64,000 nt of DNA, taken from Alphaproteobacteria bacterium (GTDB lineage Bacteria; Planctomycetota; Phycisphaerae; UBA1845). How positions within the stretch are numbered: the first letter of the stretch is position 1; the number at the start of each line of letters is the position of its first letter. Of this stretch, positions 1 through 8,541 are shown one piece after another. The position numbers and the translations under genes are program-made. Below the pieces are notes generated by a model that saw only the letters and a list, made by a program, of their open reading frames with translations, was not told the origin of the DNA and ran no database searches. Location of the stretch: positions 757,856 to 821,855 of the forward strand of contig JANQQE010000011.1 in NCBI GenBank assembly GCA_028285105.1. The letters run 5' to 3'.

Positions 1-1
1 C

Positions 2-103
2 GAGCGCACGGGATTCAAAGATGGAAATGTGGACGCGATACTGGATGGCGATCTAAGCGGATTCATCGATGCGATGCTTCGCAAGCGCGCCGGCCAGAAT
101 TAG
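2..103 (+). CDS. C-terminal end of a truncated protein
   Basis: An open frame enters from the left edge and stops at TAG 101-103. It encodes 33 residues ending in LRKRAGQN, with an acidic stretch (DAILDGDLSGF) before a basic tail. The upstream part is missing, so no start or domain can be seen and I do not recognise a family. It converges with the next gene, which lies on the other strand. It may be a chance frame, although the composition is protein-like. Confidence 0.4.
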   Translation, partial: ERTGFKDGNVDAILDGDLSGFIDAMLRKRAGQN

Positions 104-221
104 CTGACACACCAAATTCACGCAGAGTCTCACATATTTCGCAGTGCTGCATTTGCTGCAAATCCAATCGTGCTGCGGACTCAAAATCACTTGCAGGTCA
201 GCAACCAGTCGGTCGCACAAA

Positions 222-2198
222 TCAGGCATCGTTAGAGCGCTTAAATTCAGTTCGTTCCTGGATTTTCTTCTTACTCATCCATTCCGAAAAAATCAATTTG
301 CGAGAATTGAGCATCCCGATCTGTTGGCGAATCTCATTCTTCTGAGACGCAAACGTTTCTTCATACACTGGAAACAGCGACTTCCCTTTGATGACAGCCC
401 AAGCGGCTTGATCAGGAAGTTCAGCCGTAACTGCTTTTGAATTCTCTGCATCGGCTGCGACTTCAAAGACTTTTTCAACGAATTCTCTCGACGCCTGCCC
501 GATGCCGGGAATATCGATCGACTGTCCTTCCAGCAACTTTCGCTGACGCGCAAATGCTGGTGGGGCTGAAAATCCACCCTGATCCGGAGTGATTTTATCC
601 TGCAACTCTGTTTCGCCACTCCAAAGGTCTTCAAGCGGACCGCCCGTATCGCTGGCTGCGATTCTTTCAGCCGCTTCTTTGGCTCGCTCCATTGCGGCAC
701 TTAGTCGCAAGTCTGCGATGACACGATCGCGAACTTCTTCGACATTTTCAGGCTCACGACCTTCACGGAATTCAGTGACACGGAACAGGTACATCGCCCC
801 GTCTTCGTCAACCAGCGGTTTGACCTGCGTTTGCCACTGAGACAGGAACAACGATCGATCGATGTTCGCATCGTCAGGGATCGTTTCCAATCCTTCGACA
901 TTAAATGCCAACGCATCGATCGGAAGATAGCGACCATCAGCCATTTCAAGCCTGGCTGTTCCCACCCGATCGGTTTGCGCAAGCGTGTACTGGTCGACGT
1001 CGGTAATCAATCCCACTTCGACTGCATCGGCATGACGTTTCGCTGCCGAAACGGACGCGACGATCTCGTCATAATAACCAATGTCTTTGACCTCATCGGG
1101 CGCGGGCTGATATTCGGTCTGGGCCACGCGGATGTCATACCACGGGTCAGCCAGCTTACGGGCAAGCTCCGTGGCTATGCGATTGGCTTCGCTCGCGCCT
1201 TTTTGCGTTTTAACAGCTTCAATCGCAGCCTCTCGTGCTTCCGAGAAGTCTTCCACGAACAAACTTAACTGCGGTGGGGTCAAACCATTTGAAGTGGCTT
1301 CTTGTTGTTTCTTGAACTGCTTTGCCAACTCTTCGTTTGAAATTCTGAATCGCTGGTCGGTTTCTTTATTCTGCTGCCAATATCGAAACGCCTGCCGTTC
1401 GATGCTGTCATCGCTGGTGGCAATGCCTGCCATCACCTGATCGGGATCGATCCGAATGTACTGCAAATCGATAGACGGTTCGATGTAGTATCCGAACTCA
1501 ACACCACCTGAAACGGCGTGCTTGTCCTTATATTCCTTAAATTGGGCCGCAATTTCATCGTCAGAAAATGTTTGCTCCGAATCGACGAACACGGATGCCG
1601 GTATTTTAATGAGCTCAATCGATGCCTGTTCAAGAGCGTTCTTCGCCGTCCGTCGAAGCGTCATCTCCGAAGGCATCGCCGCCCTTTGGAACATCAACAC
1701 TGATCTTTCGACGGTGAGTACATCGGCAAACGCTTCATAAAACCGATCAGGAATAACGCCGACAATCGCTGCAACTTGTTCGATGTTCTTCTCGTTGGTT
1801 CTGAGTCGTCCGATCAACTGGCGTTTGGCTTGAGTTGTCGAAATCGACACCCCCATGGCTTGGGCTTCCCGTTTCATCAATATCCAATCAATGACATCCA
1901 ATTGATCGCCAGGGGCGGCGCCGGGGTTCCTGAAAGTGTTCTCCCAGGACAGGGCTGGTGGCAACTGTCCCTCAACCGCATGCATGCGACGTAATCGCTG
2001 AAGCAATTCGGATTGGTTCTTGGCCAGTTCAGTATCGCCGCCTGTGATTTTTCCATACTTGGAGGTTGCCAACACGGCACCAGACTGGTCAACTTTGAGC
2101 ATGTCTTCCAGTGCGGCTTGGCCCAACCAGATCACGAGCAAACCGGCCATAAAGACCGCCAGAAGATGACGATTGTACTTGCGAAAGAACTTCATCAT
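222..2198 (-). CDS. Membrane-anchored PpiD/SurA-like periplasmic folding factor
   Basis: The 658-residue protein starts with a short basic segment and one transmembrane helix (about residues 12-30), followed by a long, charged, probably extracytoplasmic region. The layout (N-terminal anchor, helical SurA_N-like segment around residues 80-190, then a long segment with a region around 440-480 that resembles a degenerate parvulin fold) is that of PpiD/SurA chaperones, which bind unfolded exported proteins. I cannot point to clear parvulin catalytic residues, so it may be a chaperone without isomerase activity. Its start overlaps by 4 bases (ATGA) the end of a small upstream membrane gene, so the two are probably translationally coupled. 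The family assignment rests on architecture more than on motifs. Confidence 0.6.
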   Translation of the reverse strand: MMKFFRKYNRHLLAVFMAGLLVIWLGQAALEDMLKVDQSGAVLATSKYGKITGGDTELAKNQSELLQRLRRMHAVEGQLPPALSWENTFRNPGAAPGDQLDVIDWILMKREAQAMGVSISTTQAKRQLIGRLRTNEKNIEQVAAIVGVIPDRFYEAFADVLTVERSVLMFQRAAMPSEMTLRRTAKNALEQASIELIKIPASVFVDSEQTFSDDEIAAQFKEYKDKHAVSGGVEFGYYIEPSIDLQYIRIDPDQVMAGIATSDDSIERQAFRYWQQNKETDQRFRISNEELAKQFKKQQEATSNGLTPPQLSLFVEDFSEAREAAIEAVKTQKGASEANRIATELARKLADPWYDIRVAQTEYQPAPDEVKDIGYYDEIVASVSAAKRHADAVEVGLITDVDQYTLAQTDRVGTARLEMADGRYLPIDALAFNVEGLETIPDDANIDRSLFLSQWQTQVKPLVDEDGAMYLFRVTEFREGREPENVEEVRDRVIADLRLSAAMERAKEAAERIAASDTGGPLEDLWSGETELQDKITPDQGGFSAPPAFARQRKLLEGQSIDIPGIGQASREFVEKVFEVAADAENSKAVTAELPDQAAWAVIKGKSLFPVYEETFASQKNEIRQQIGMLNSRKLIFSEWMSKKKIQERTEFKRSNDA

Positions 2199-2428
2199 GG
2201 CCGCATGGACTCCTTCAGAGCGACGTGCGAGATCGTAAATCCAAGCTGGATAAGCCGTGCCATGATACCGGTCACCGATCCGAAAGCAACCGACCCCAAA
2301 AGCCGCAGCACGGCCAGGAACCGACTTGGCAGGCTAGTTTGCAGGCCCCATCGAAAGGCCCGTCCGCCATGGACAACCAAGTCCATCAAATCAGGCTTGA
2401 CCATTGGGGCGTCGTTGAATGCAATCAT
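2195..2428 (-). CDS. Small hydrophobic protein, coupled upstream of the PpiD-like gene
   Basis: This 77-residue frame ends with a TGA that shares the ATGA junction with the start of the PpiD-like gene. The frame stays open for 16 further codons upstream (to a stop at 2474-2476) and includes possible GTG starts, so the true start may be earlier. The middle (about residues 35-70) is hydrophobic and could be one or two membrane segments; the ends are polar. I do not recognise a family. The exact overlap with the downstream gene is the main reason to believe it is real. Confidence 0.45.
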   Translation of the reverse strand: MIAFNDAPMVKPDLMDLVVHGGRAFRWGLQTSLPSRFLAVLRLLGSVAFGSVTGIMARLIQLGFTISHVALKESMRP

Positions 2429-2667
2429 CCAGAAATGGACACGGATCGGAACGATGAGATTCGCTTCCGGAATTCATACGATTGCCCACGGAAATGAATC
2501 GCCCGAATCCAAGAATGGACCGATAATCACTGTCGCGGCAAAATCGAACTTGACCGGGTTTTTCCGGTTCTGATCTGCCCAGTCAAGAATGGCGATATGC
2601 CAACCATAAGAATGTGTCGATGATTGCAAGGACGCAGCATCAACAGATGAAAGGGAAGCAAATTTCG

Positions 2668-5226
2668 ATGTACAACATCAAGAAATTCAAAGTGGTCCCG
2701 TCGGTCCCCGAACCGCTCGCCGGACTTCAGAAGCTCGCATATAACCTTTGGTGGACTTGGAATTACGATGCCGCGCTCTTGTTTGAGCGACTAGACCGCC
2801 AGCTCTGGTCCGACGTTCAGCACAATCCAGCGAAGTTGCTTTCGATCATCCCGCAGCAACGCCTCGAACAATTCGCCAAAGACAGCGCATACCTTGCCCA
2901 ATTGGAACGCGTTGAAGAATCGTTCAAAGAATACATGTCGGCGAAGACGTGGTTCTCGTCGCAGTTTCCAGAACACGCATCGCATTGCCTGGCATATTTT
3001 TCGATGGAATTCGGTCTGCACGAATCACTTCCCGTGTACTCGGGCGGGCTGGGTTGCCTTGCGGGCGATCACATGAAGTCAGCCAGCGATCTCGGTGCGC
3101 CGTTGTATGGCGTCGGGCTGCTATATCATCAAGGTTACTTCCAGCAATTCCTCTCCAATGACGGATGGCAGTTTGAAGACTACCCCGAATTGGAATTGCA
3201 CCACCTGCCGATCGAGTTGGCTCATGACAAAGACGGAAAGCCGGTGCGCGTTTCATTTCCGGTCGGTGAACGAGACGTCACCGCGCAGGTCTATCAGGTC
3301 AACGTCGGGAGGGCGCGACTCTACATGCTCGACACCGCGATCTCTGAAAACCATCCGGACGACCGCGTTATCACCACGCGCCTGTATGGCGGCGATCAGG
3401 AAATGCGCATCCGTCAGGAAGTCGCCCTAGGTTTTGGCGGCGTACGCGCGCTGCGTGCCCTCGGGTTGGAACCGAAGGTCTTTCATATGAACGAAGGACA
3501 CTCTGCGTTTCTCGCATTGGAGCGGATTGGCCACCTGGTTGAAAATGCCGGTTTATCCTACGCCGAGGCCAAAGAAGCTGTCGCTGGCTCGACCATCTTC
3601 ACCACCCACACGCCAGTACCAGCCGGCATTGACACGTTTCCCCATGAACTCGTCACCCGCTATTTGCAACCCTACGTGCAGCGCATCGGCGCAAGCATGG
3701 ATGAACTCATCACATTGGGCCAGACTTCAACCACGCCCGACGCCAAGAAGCCGTTTTCAATGGCCACGCTCGCCCTGCATCTTTCGCGATACAGCAACGG
3801 CGTCAGCAAAGTACACGGCCGCGTCGCCCGCGAAATGTGGCAAGAAAACTGGCCCGACGTCCCCGTGGCCGAGGTTCCGATCACATCGGTCACCAACGGC
3901 GTTCACGTTCGATCATGGCTGTCGCCCGATCTAGAAAGATTGTTCGAACGCTATCTCGGACCGACCTGGACCGAAAAGCCCGACGACGGCGACATCTGGA
4001 ACCTTGTCGATGACATTCCCGACGCCGAGTTGTGGCTCGCCCACGAACGACGGCGCGAACAACTCGTGGTTGCAGCCCGTGCGCACCTTCGTAAGCAAGC
4101 GATCAATCGCGGCGCATCGCCCGCCCGAGTCGCCGAAACCGACGAGATGCTCAACCCCGAAGCGCTGACCATCGGATTTGCGCGACGCTTCGCTCCGTAC
4201 AAGCGCGCGACGTTGCTGCTGACCGACGAAGAGCGCCTGCTCAATATTCTCACCAACACCGAACGCCCCGTGCAGTTCGTCTTCGCCGGAAAAGCCCATC
4301 CGCGCGACAACCTCGGTAAAGAACTCATCAAGCGTCTCGTGCAGTTTGCCCGCAACGCCAACTTGCAAACGCGGTTCGTGTTCATTGAAAACTACAACAT
4401 GGGCATCGCCCGCTTCCTCGTGCAGGGCGTCGACGTTTGGCTGAACACGCCGACGAAACCGCTCGAAGCCAGCGGCACCAGTGGCATGAAGGTCGCACCG
4501 AACGGTGGTATCAACTTCTCGGTGCTGGACGGCTGGTGGGCGGAGGCGTTCAAAGGCGATAACGGTTGGAACATCGGCGACGATCGGATTTACGACAGCG
4601 CCGAATACCAGGACCAAGTCGAAAGCGAATCGATCTACGAGTCACTCGAGCGCGAGATCATTCCCGAATTCTACGACCGATCAGCCGACGGCTTACCCCG
4701 TAAGTGGATCGCCCGCATGAAGGAATCGATGCGAAGCTGCACCGCCCAGTTCAGCGCGGCACGCATGGTACGCGAATACGTCAATCGACTGTATATGCCG
4801 GCGATGAAAAACGGCTTACACTTGATCGAAGACCAATTCGCAGCCGCCAAAAGCCTCGCCGAATGGAATCGACAAATCGCCGATCAATGGAAAACCGTCT
4901 CCATCGAATCGTTCGACGCGGTGGAAACAGGAGAAGTGAAGGTCGGTACCAACATGACGGTGAAAGCGGCTGTGCGATTGGGCGACGTGAACCCCAACGA
5001 CGTATCCGTCCAGCTATACCACGGCCCGAAACCACCCAACGGCATCATCGAAGAAGGCGACGTGGTACCGATGGCCCTAGAATCAAAGAACGGCGACGGC
5101 ATCACCCACTTCACCGGCAACCTACCCTGCCACCGAAGCGGCGAACACGCCTACGCCGTAAGGATTCTTCCGAAAATGCCAGACGTTTCAGACCAATACA
5201 ACCTAAGCCTGATCCAGTGGGCGTAG
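2668..5226 (+). CDS. glgP: Alpha-glucan phosphorylase (GT35)
   Basis: Phosphorolyses alpha-1,4-glucans to glucose-1-phosphate with pyridoxal phosphate as cofactor; cytosolic glycogen or maltodextrin breakdown. The N-terminus (YNLWWTWNYDA, within the first 40 residues) is the DUF3417 module found at the front of the short bacterial alpha-glucan phosphorylase subfamily. The PLP site is EASGTSGMK, the lysine being about residue 608 from this start. HMNEGHSAF and FTTHTPVPAGID are also typical of the family. An ATG at 2614 lies upstream, but 2668 is preceded by AAAGGGAAG at good spacing and begins directly before the conserved domain, so I chose it. The gene stands alone and is followed by a REP palindrome. 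The length (852 aa) is normal for the subfamily. Confidence 0.93.
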   Translation: MYNIKKFKVVPSVPEPLAGLQKLAYNLWWTWNYDAALLFERLDRQLWSDVQHNPAKLLSIIPQQRLEQFAKDSAYLAQLERVEESFKEYMSAKTWFSSQFPEHASHCLAYFSMEFGLHESLPVYSGGLGCLAGDHMKSASDLGAPLYGVGLLYHQGYFQQFLSNDGWQFEDYPELELHHLPIELAHDKDGKPVRVSFPVGERDVTAQVYQVNVGRARLYMLDTAISENHPDDRVITTRLYGGDQEMRIRQEVALGFGGVRALRALGLEPKVFHMNEGHSAFLALERIGHLVENAGLSYAEAKEAVAGSTIFTTHTPVPAGIDTFPHELVTRYLQPYVQRIGASMDELITLGQTSTTPDAKKPFSMATLALHLSRYSNGVSKVHGRVAREMWQENWPDVPVAEVPITSVTNGVHVRSWLSPDLERLFERYLGPTWTEKPDDGDIWNLVDDIPDAELWLAHERRREQLVVAARAHLRKQAINRGASPARVAETDEMLNPEALTIGFARRFAPYKRATLLLTDEERLLNILTNTERPVQFVFAGKAHPRDNLGKELIKRLVQFARNANLQTRFVFIENYNMGIARFLVQGVDVWLNTPTKPLEASGTSGMKVAPNGGINFSVLDGWWAEAFKGDNGWNIGDDRIYDSAEYQDQVESESIYESLEREIIPEFYDRSADGLPRKWIARMKESMRSCTAQFSAARMVREYVNRLYMPAMKNGLHLIEDQFAAAKSLAEWNRQIADQWKTVSIESFDAVETGEVKVGTNMTVKAAVRLGDVNPNDVSVQLYHGPKPPNGIIEEGDVVPMALESKNGDGITHFTGNLPCHRSGEHAYAVRILPKMPDVSDQYNLSLIQWA

Positions 5227-5245
5227 GGAATGGGAATGTACAGGT

Positions 5246-5269
5246 GTAGGGTGCGGCTCGCCGCACCTG
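5246..5269 (+). repeat. REP-like palindrome with GTAG head (single copy, type A)
   Basis: GTAG is followed by a perfect palindrome, GGTGCGG-CTCG-CCGCACC, and then TG. It lies between the convergent ends of the phosphorylase gene and the zinc-ribbon gene, touching the latter's stop codon. The GTAG head plus short palindrome is the known form of REP sequences. It resembles the elements at 6492 and 6994 at its edges but has a different core. Confidence 0.7.
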
Positions 5270-5746
5270 TTACCCACCCATCGGAATCGCCCCGCACTCC
5301 GGACAACGGTTGCTATCGAGCGAACAGCGAATGTCGTAACCACAGCGAACGCAATATCCTGGGACGCACCGTCGGGCTACCAGCGTCAGGGCGGGGATCG
5401 ACACAACCCCAGTCACCAATGCGGGAATAAACGCCTCATCAACCCAACGCACCAGCCAAACTAGCGCAAACGGTATTAACACAGCGACAATCAATCCCAA
5501 GATTAATCCAAACTGCATCGGTCCGAGTGTACCAGTCGCCTTCGGCTGAAACATTCGCATCGGCCGCAAATGATGCGCCATAATCGCAATAGCCATTACT
5601 GAGAAACTCGGCGCAATAACAACCAACAGTACCCATCGCCAAAGGAGTTTGGGAAACATTTGTACGATTCGAGACTGAGAACCCAACATTTCAAAAATAA
5701 CGATGGCGAAGAAAAGCGACGTGAAACCAATGACGAAACGAAACAT
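5270..5746 (-). CDS. Small integral membrane protein with C-terminal zinc ribbon
   Basis: The 158-residue protein has about four hydrophobic segments (roughly residues 3-20, 37-60, 78-100 and 108-125) and ends with a four-cysteine motif, CVRCGYD and then CPECG, spaced as in zinc ribbons. This terminal ribbon on membrane proteins is seen often in planctomycetes; its function is unknown. The start has AAGGGAT about 8 bases upstream. The gene is convergent with the phosphorylase gene and separated from it by a REP palindrome. No enzymatic motif is visible. Confidence 0.7.
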   Translation of the reverse strand: MFRFVIGFTSLFFAIVIFEMLGSQSRIVQMFPKLLWRWVLLVVIAPSFSVMAIAIMAHHLRPMRMFQPKATGTLGPMQFGLILGLIVAVLIPFALVWLVRWVDEAFIPALVTGVVSIPALTLVARRCVPGYCVRCGYDIRCSLDSNRCPECGAIPMGG

Positions 5747-5786
5747 TATAGAAATCCCTTATTTGTGCGACGAATAAGCTAGCAGC

Positions 5787-6326
5787 TCATTTTTCCTCAG
5801 CAGTCACGCCCACGTTTTTGTGTGAAGTCGCGTACCCCGGATTTTGATTCGTGAGATTCTTTGGTGGAGGTACCGATGCCATAACTCCCATCATTACTTG
5901 GATCTGCCTCGGGGAGAGGCGATCACAAATGTAGGCAAACGCTTTCATGTCTCGCAACGGCGATATCTCGCGAAACGGAATTGGACCAGCTAATGCAAAC
6001 GCTGTCCCGATCAACGCGCCGAATGCTCCAACAACGCACGCGGCAATTCGCCTAAAGCGTCGTAAGACCAAGCCGCGCCCCACCGGGCAATCGCGTGTGA
6101 TGATCGTTCCGTCAGCCCGAGCGTGATACCGAATGCACATCCGACCTTCACTATTGCGAATGAGTTCCTCCGCACCGGTTCGATCCATCTCTGACAGATT
6201 GTAAACGTTCAAATCGCACCGCTCGCAATGACGCACACGCTCGTCACCGGTCATCGCCGCCCACGACTCGTGACACGGCGATGCCACACGCACGCGATCC
6301 AGTACACTGATCGGTTGTCTCATCAT
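5787..6326 (-). CDS. Conserved cysteine-motif protein with one membrane helix
   Basis: The N-terminal part (residues about 14-85) carries a recognisable pattern: CHESW, then a GDE segment, HCERCDLNVYNLSEM, MCIRYH, and TRDCPVG. This short domain (paired cysteines, VYNLS, CPVG) recurs in uncharacterised bacterial proteins, mostly planctomycete and other environmental lineages. It may bind metal through the cysteines. A transmembrane helix follows at about residues 92-115, so the cysteine domain is probably cytoplasmic and the 60-residue tail outside. Two adjacent ATGs begin the frame and either could be used. Function unknown. Confidence 0.65.
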   Translation of the reverse strand: MMRQPISVLDRVRVASPCHESWAAMTGDERVRHCERCDLNVYNLSEMDRTGAEELIRNSEGRMCIRYHARADGTIITRDCPVGRGLVLRRFRRIAACVVGAFGALIGTAFALAGPIPFREISPLRDMKAFAYICDRLSPRQIQVMMGVMASVPPPKNLTNQNPGYATSHKNVGVTAEEK

Positions 6327-6491
6327 TCAGCCCCCGCAGGAGTAATCGGGACGATCCGCGACGTCCCGACCATTAGACGCGTTTCAAGCTTCGATGGTTC
6401 CACCTGTCGAGACAAATCTTTGTACCACCCGGTCGAATTGCGGTTTCAACACCGCGCAAGCCGCTAACACAGTATCGATATAAGCAAAACT

Positions 6492-6517
6492 GAAGGGTGC
6501 GTCCCGGACGCACCTGC
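6492..6517 (+). repeat. REP-like palindrome, left member of an inverted pair (type B)
   Basis: The core is GGTGCGTCC-C-GGACGCACC, perfect 9-base arms, headed by GAAG where related copies have GTAG. It is about 90 percent identical to the reverse complement of the copy at 6994-7019. The two face each other across the small gene at 6604-6987 with their heads outward. Confidence 0.75.
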
Positions 6518-6603
6518 TAAACCGTCAATGAATTTCGCCGGGAACCAATCGCCCAAACAAGCGTCAAAAACTGGCAGACGGCAAATAAGGTAGGAAGGCG
6601 ACT

Positions 6604-6987
6604 ATGAAATCACGAACTGCAAAAGTCTATCAGAATCTCGCCGTCTTCATCGCAATCGCCGCAATGGCATGGTTAGCAATTCTATCGAACAAAGCGCCGA
6701 GTCCGCCTTTGCCAAATCTCGTCAAATCAATCACCGAAACTTTTGAAGCCTCAGATTACGAAGCGTTCTGCCGACTTGTCGATGGCGAATCACCTACAAA
6801 GGAAATGTTCCGATCACTCGTCGCTCAGAATAAGTACCTCGACTACAACGAACTGTTCAAACGTCAATACGCCCAAGCCGACAAGGAAACGTTCACGCTT
6901 GGCGGGCACGAATACGGACACTTGCATATGGACTTCGTTGAAGGCGATTCTGGTTGGCGGCTGGCTAAGGTTTGGATGTGTCGATGA
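6604..6987 (+). CDS. Small membrane-anchored protein of unknown function, framed by REPs
   Basis: 127 residues: a basic N-terminus, one membrane helix (about residues 11-30), then a soluble extracytoplasmic domain. The soluble part looks like a small alpha+beta fold of the type that measures residue loss in stress or lipoprotein-like proteins (FEASDYEAFCRLVDG near the front, GDSGWRLAKVWMC at the end), but I cannot name a family. AGGAAGG precedes the ATG. It is flanked on both sides by inverted copies of the same REP palindrome, so it could have moved or been copied as a unit. Confidence 0.65.
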   Translation: MKSRTAKVYQNLAVFIAIAAMAWLAILSNKAPSPPLPNLVKSITETFEASDYEAFCRLVDGESPTKEMFRSLVAQNKYLDYNELFKRQYAQADKETFTLGGHEYGHLHMDFVEGDSGWRLAKVWMCR

Positions 6988-6993
6988 ATCTCA

Positions 6994-7019
6994 GCAGGTG
7001 CGTCCGGGACGCGCCCTAC
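6994..7019 (-). repeat. REP-like palindrome, right member of an inverted pair (type B)
   Basis: Read on the minus strand it starts GTAGGG and has the core GGCGCGTCC-C-GGACGCACC, followed by TGCTGA. It matches the 6492 copy at about 26 of 29 positions. The TAG of its GTAG head is the stop codon of the kelch/dockerin gene ending at 7016. Confidence 0.75.
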
Positions 7020-8416
7020 GGGGTTTCGTACGATTCGGCGAAGGTTGAGAAATCGGTTAGGTCTACGTCTTTGTCGGTGTCCAGATCGGAATTGACGAAA
7101 TCGAGGTGTTGGCATTCTGTTGGCGGTTGGTTCTCTTGCGGGCCAGCGATGCATGGGGCGAAGCGGTCGTAGTCGAATTCATCGACGTCGCCGTCATTGT
7201 CCAGATCGCCGTACAGGCATTCGTCCGCATCGCTCAGCGTGAACACTTCGCTGCTTGCCGACGGGAACTCCTGCCCAAGAAACGGTACCCCACCGCCGAC
7301 GATCAACAGTTCACACACGCCGAGGCGCACCGTCACGAAATCGTCGTGCAGATTGATCATCATTCCGTCGGCTAACCACTGTTCGGTCGATGCGTCGAAG
7401 ATCGCCGCGTAATTCAGAATCGTATCGACCCCGCCCTGCTGCTCTTCACCGCCGAAGATCACCACCCGATCGGCGAATCGAACGATCTGGTGATCGGCAA
7501 TCCCGCCTGATTGATTGGGCACATCCGCACCGGCGACGATGCTGTCTTCCACCGGATCGTACAGATACGTATTCGCAACCGTGTTGCCCGTCGAAACGTT
7601 CTGCCCACCGACGATAAACACGCGACCATCCGCCAGCGCAGTCGCAGCCAAGTCATCGACACTAACCGAAAGCGTCGTCGTCATCAACGCAGCCGCTTCC
7701 AGCGACGGGTCCAACAATTCAAGGCTCGTCGGCGCGGAACCACTCCCCCCAATCAGCAGCACACGGTCGTCGCCAACCGCGCCCGCATAGTCTTCAAGCA
7801 GGACTGCCGCATGCGATTTTCGCGACGCATTCAGCGGCAAGTCGCTCGACCACGTATCGTCAGCCGGATCGAAAATCTGCCACGACGATCCGCCAGCCAC
7901 CACCACCCGCCCATCGGGCAGCAGCGTCGCGGTGTGCATCGAACGCGAGGCGGCCATGCTTGGTCCGGTCGCGAACTCACCGGTCCACGGATCGAACAGT
8001 TCAACCCCGTCGAACGCTGCACCCGGACTCGTCCCCATCGCATTGACATCGCCACCGGCAATCAAAACGCGCCCATCGTGCAGCGTCGTTTGCGTGTGGC
8101 TACTGCGGGCGACGGTCAAACTCGGAAACGTCGGCCCACCGCCATCGAGCGGAACAAACTGCGACGAGAAGGTTTGCGTATCAGGATCGAAGAATGAAAC
8201 GTCAGCCCGCGAGATCAACGTCGGCGGAATGATGCTGAGATTAAGCCCGCCGGAAATCATCACTGGCCCATGCAAAAGTCGCCCGCCCGCATGAAAGAAC
8301 CGAGGCACCGTATCCGACCCCACCGCCGAAAACGCCCCGCCATTCACCTGACAAGCGGCGTTCATCGGAAACGCCCAAATCGTGACCGCCCAAATGAACA
8401 AATGTCTTACTCTCAT
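7016..8416 (-). CDS. Secreted kelch-repeat protein with dockerin-like C-terminus
   Basis: An exported beta-propeller protein. The N-terminus from this ATG (MRVRHLFIW...NAACQ) is a good signal peptide; two ATGs further upstream would add a polar extension. Kelch-type repeats of the form H-x-x-x-LxDGRVxxxGG recur at least five times (HTQTTLHDGRVLIAGG, HTATLLPDGRVVVAGG and similar) over residues about 80-360. The C-terminal 65 residues carry two calcium-loop motifs (GDLDNDGDVDEFD and NSDLDTDKDVDLTD), as in planctomycete dockerin-type terminal domains. No copper-radical enzyme residues typical of galactose oxidase are obvious, so a binding or structural role is more likely. The stop codon is supplied by a REP head. 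Confidence 0.8.
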   Translation of the reverse strand: MRVRHLFIWAVTIWAFPMNAACQVNGGAFSAVGSDTVPRFFHAGGRLLHGPVMISGGLNLSIIPPTLISRADVSFFDPDTQTFSSQFVPLDGGGPTFPSLTVARSSHTQTTLHDGRVLIAGGDVNAMGTSPGAAFDGVELFDPWTGEFATGPSMAASRSMHTATLLPDGRVVVAGGSSWQIFDPADDTWSSDLPLNASRKSHAAVLLEDYAGAVGDDRVLLIGGSGSAPTSLELLDPSLEAAALMTTTLSVSVDDLAATALADGRVFIVGGQNVSTGNTVANTYLYDPVEDSIVAGADVPNQSGGIADHQIVRFADRVVIFGGEEQQGGVDTILNYAAIFDASTEQWLADGMMINLHDDFVTVRLGVCELLIVGGGVPFLGQEFPSASSEVFTLSDADECLYGDLDNDGDVDEFDYDRFAPCIAGPQENQPPTECQHLDFVNSDLDTDKDVDLTDFSTFAESYETP

Positions 8417-8541
8417 AGACTCAAACATATGCCGGTTCGTTTTCACTTGCAGATTCAATGAATGCGAATGAACTTCAATTCGACGGGCGCGACTGTGCTA
8501 TCAAAAATACGAAGAAAGCGCTGCACGGTTCAACTGAATTC

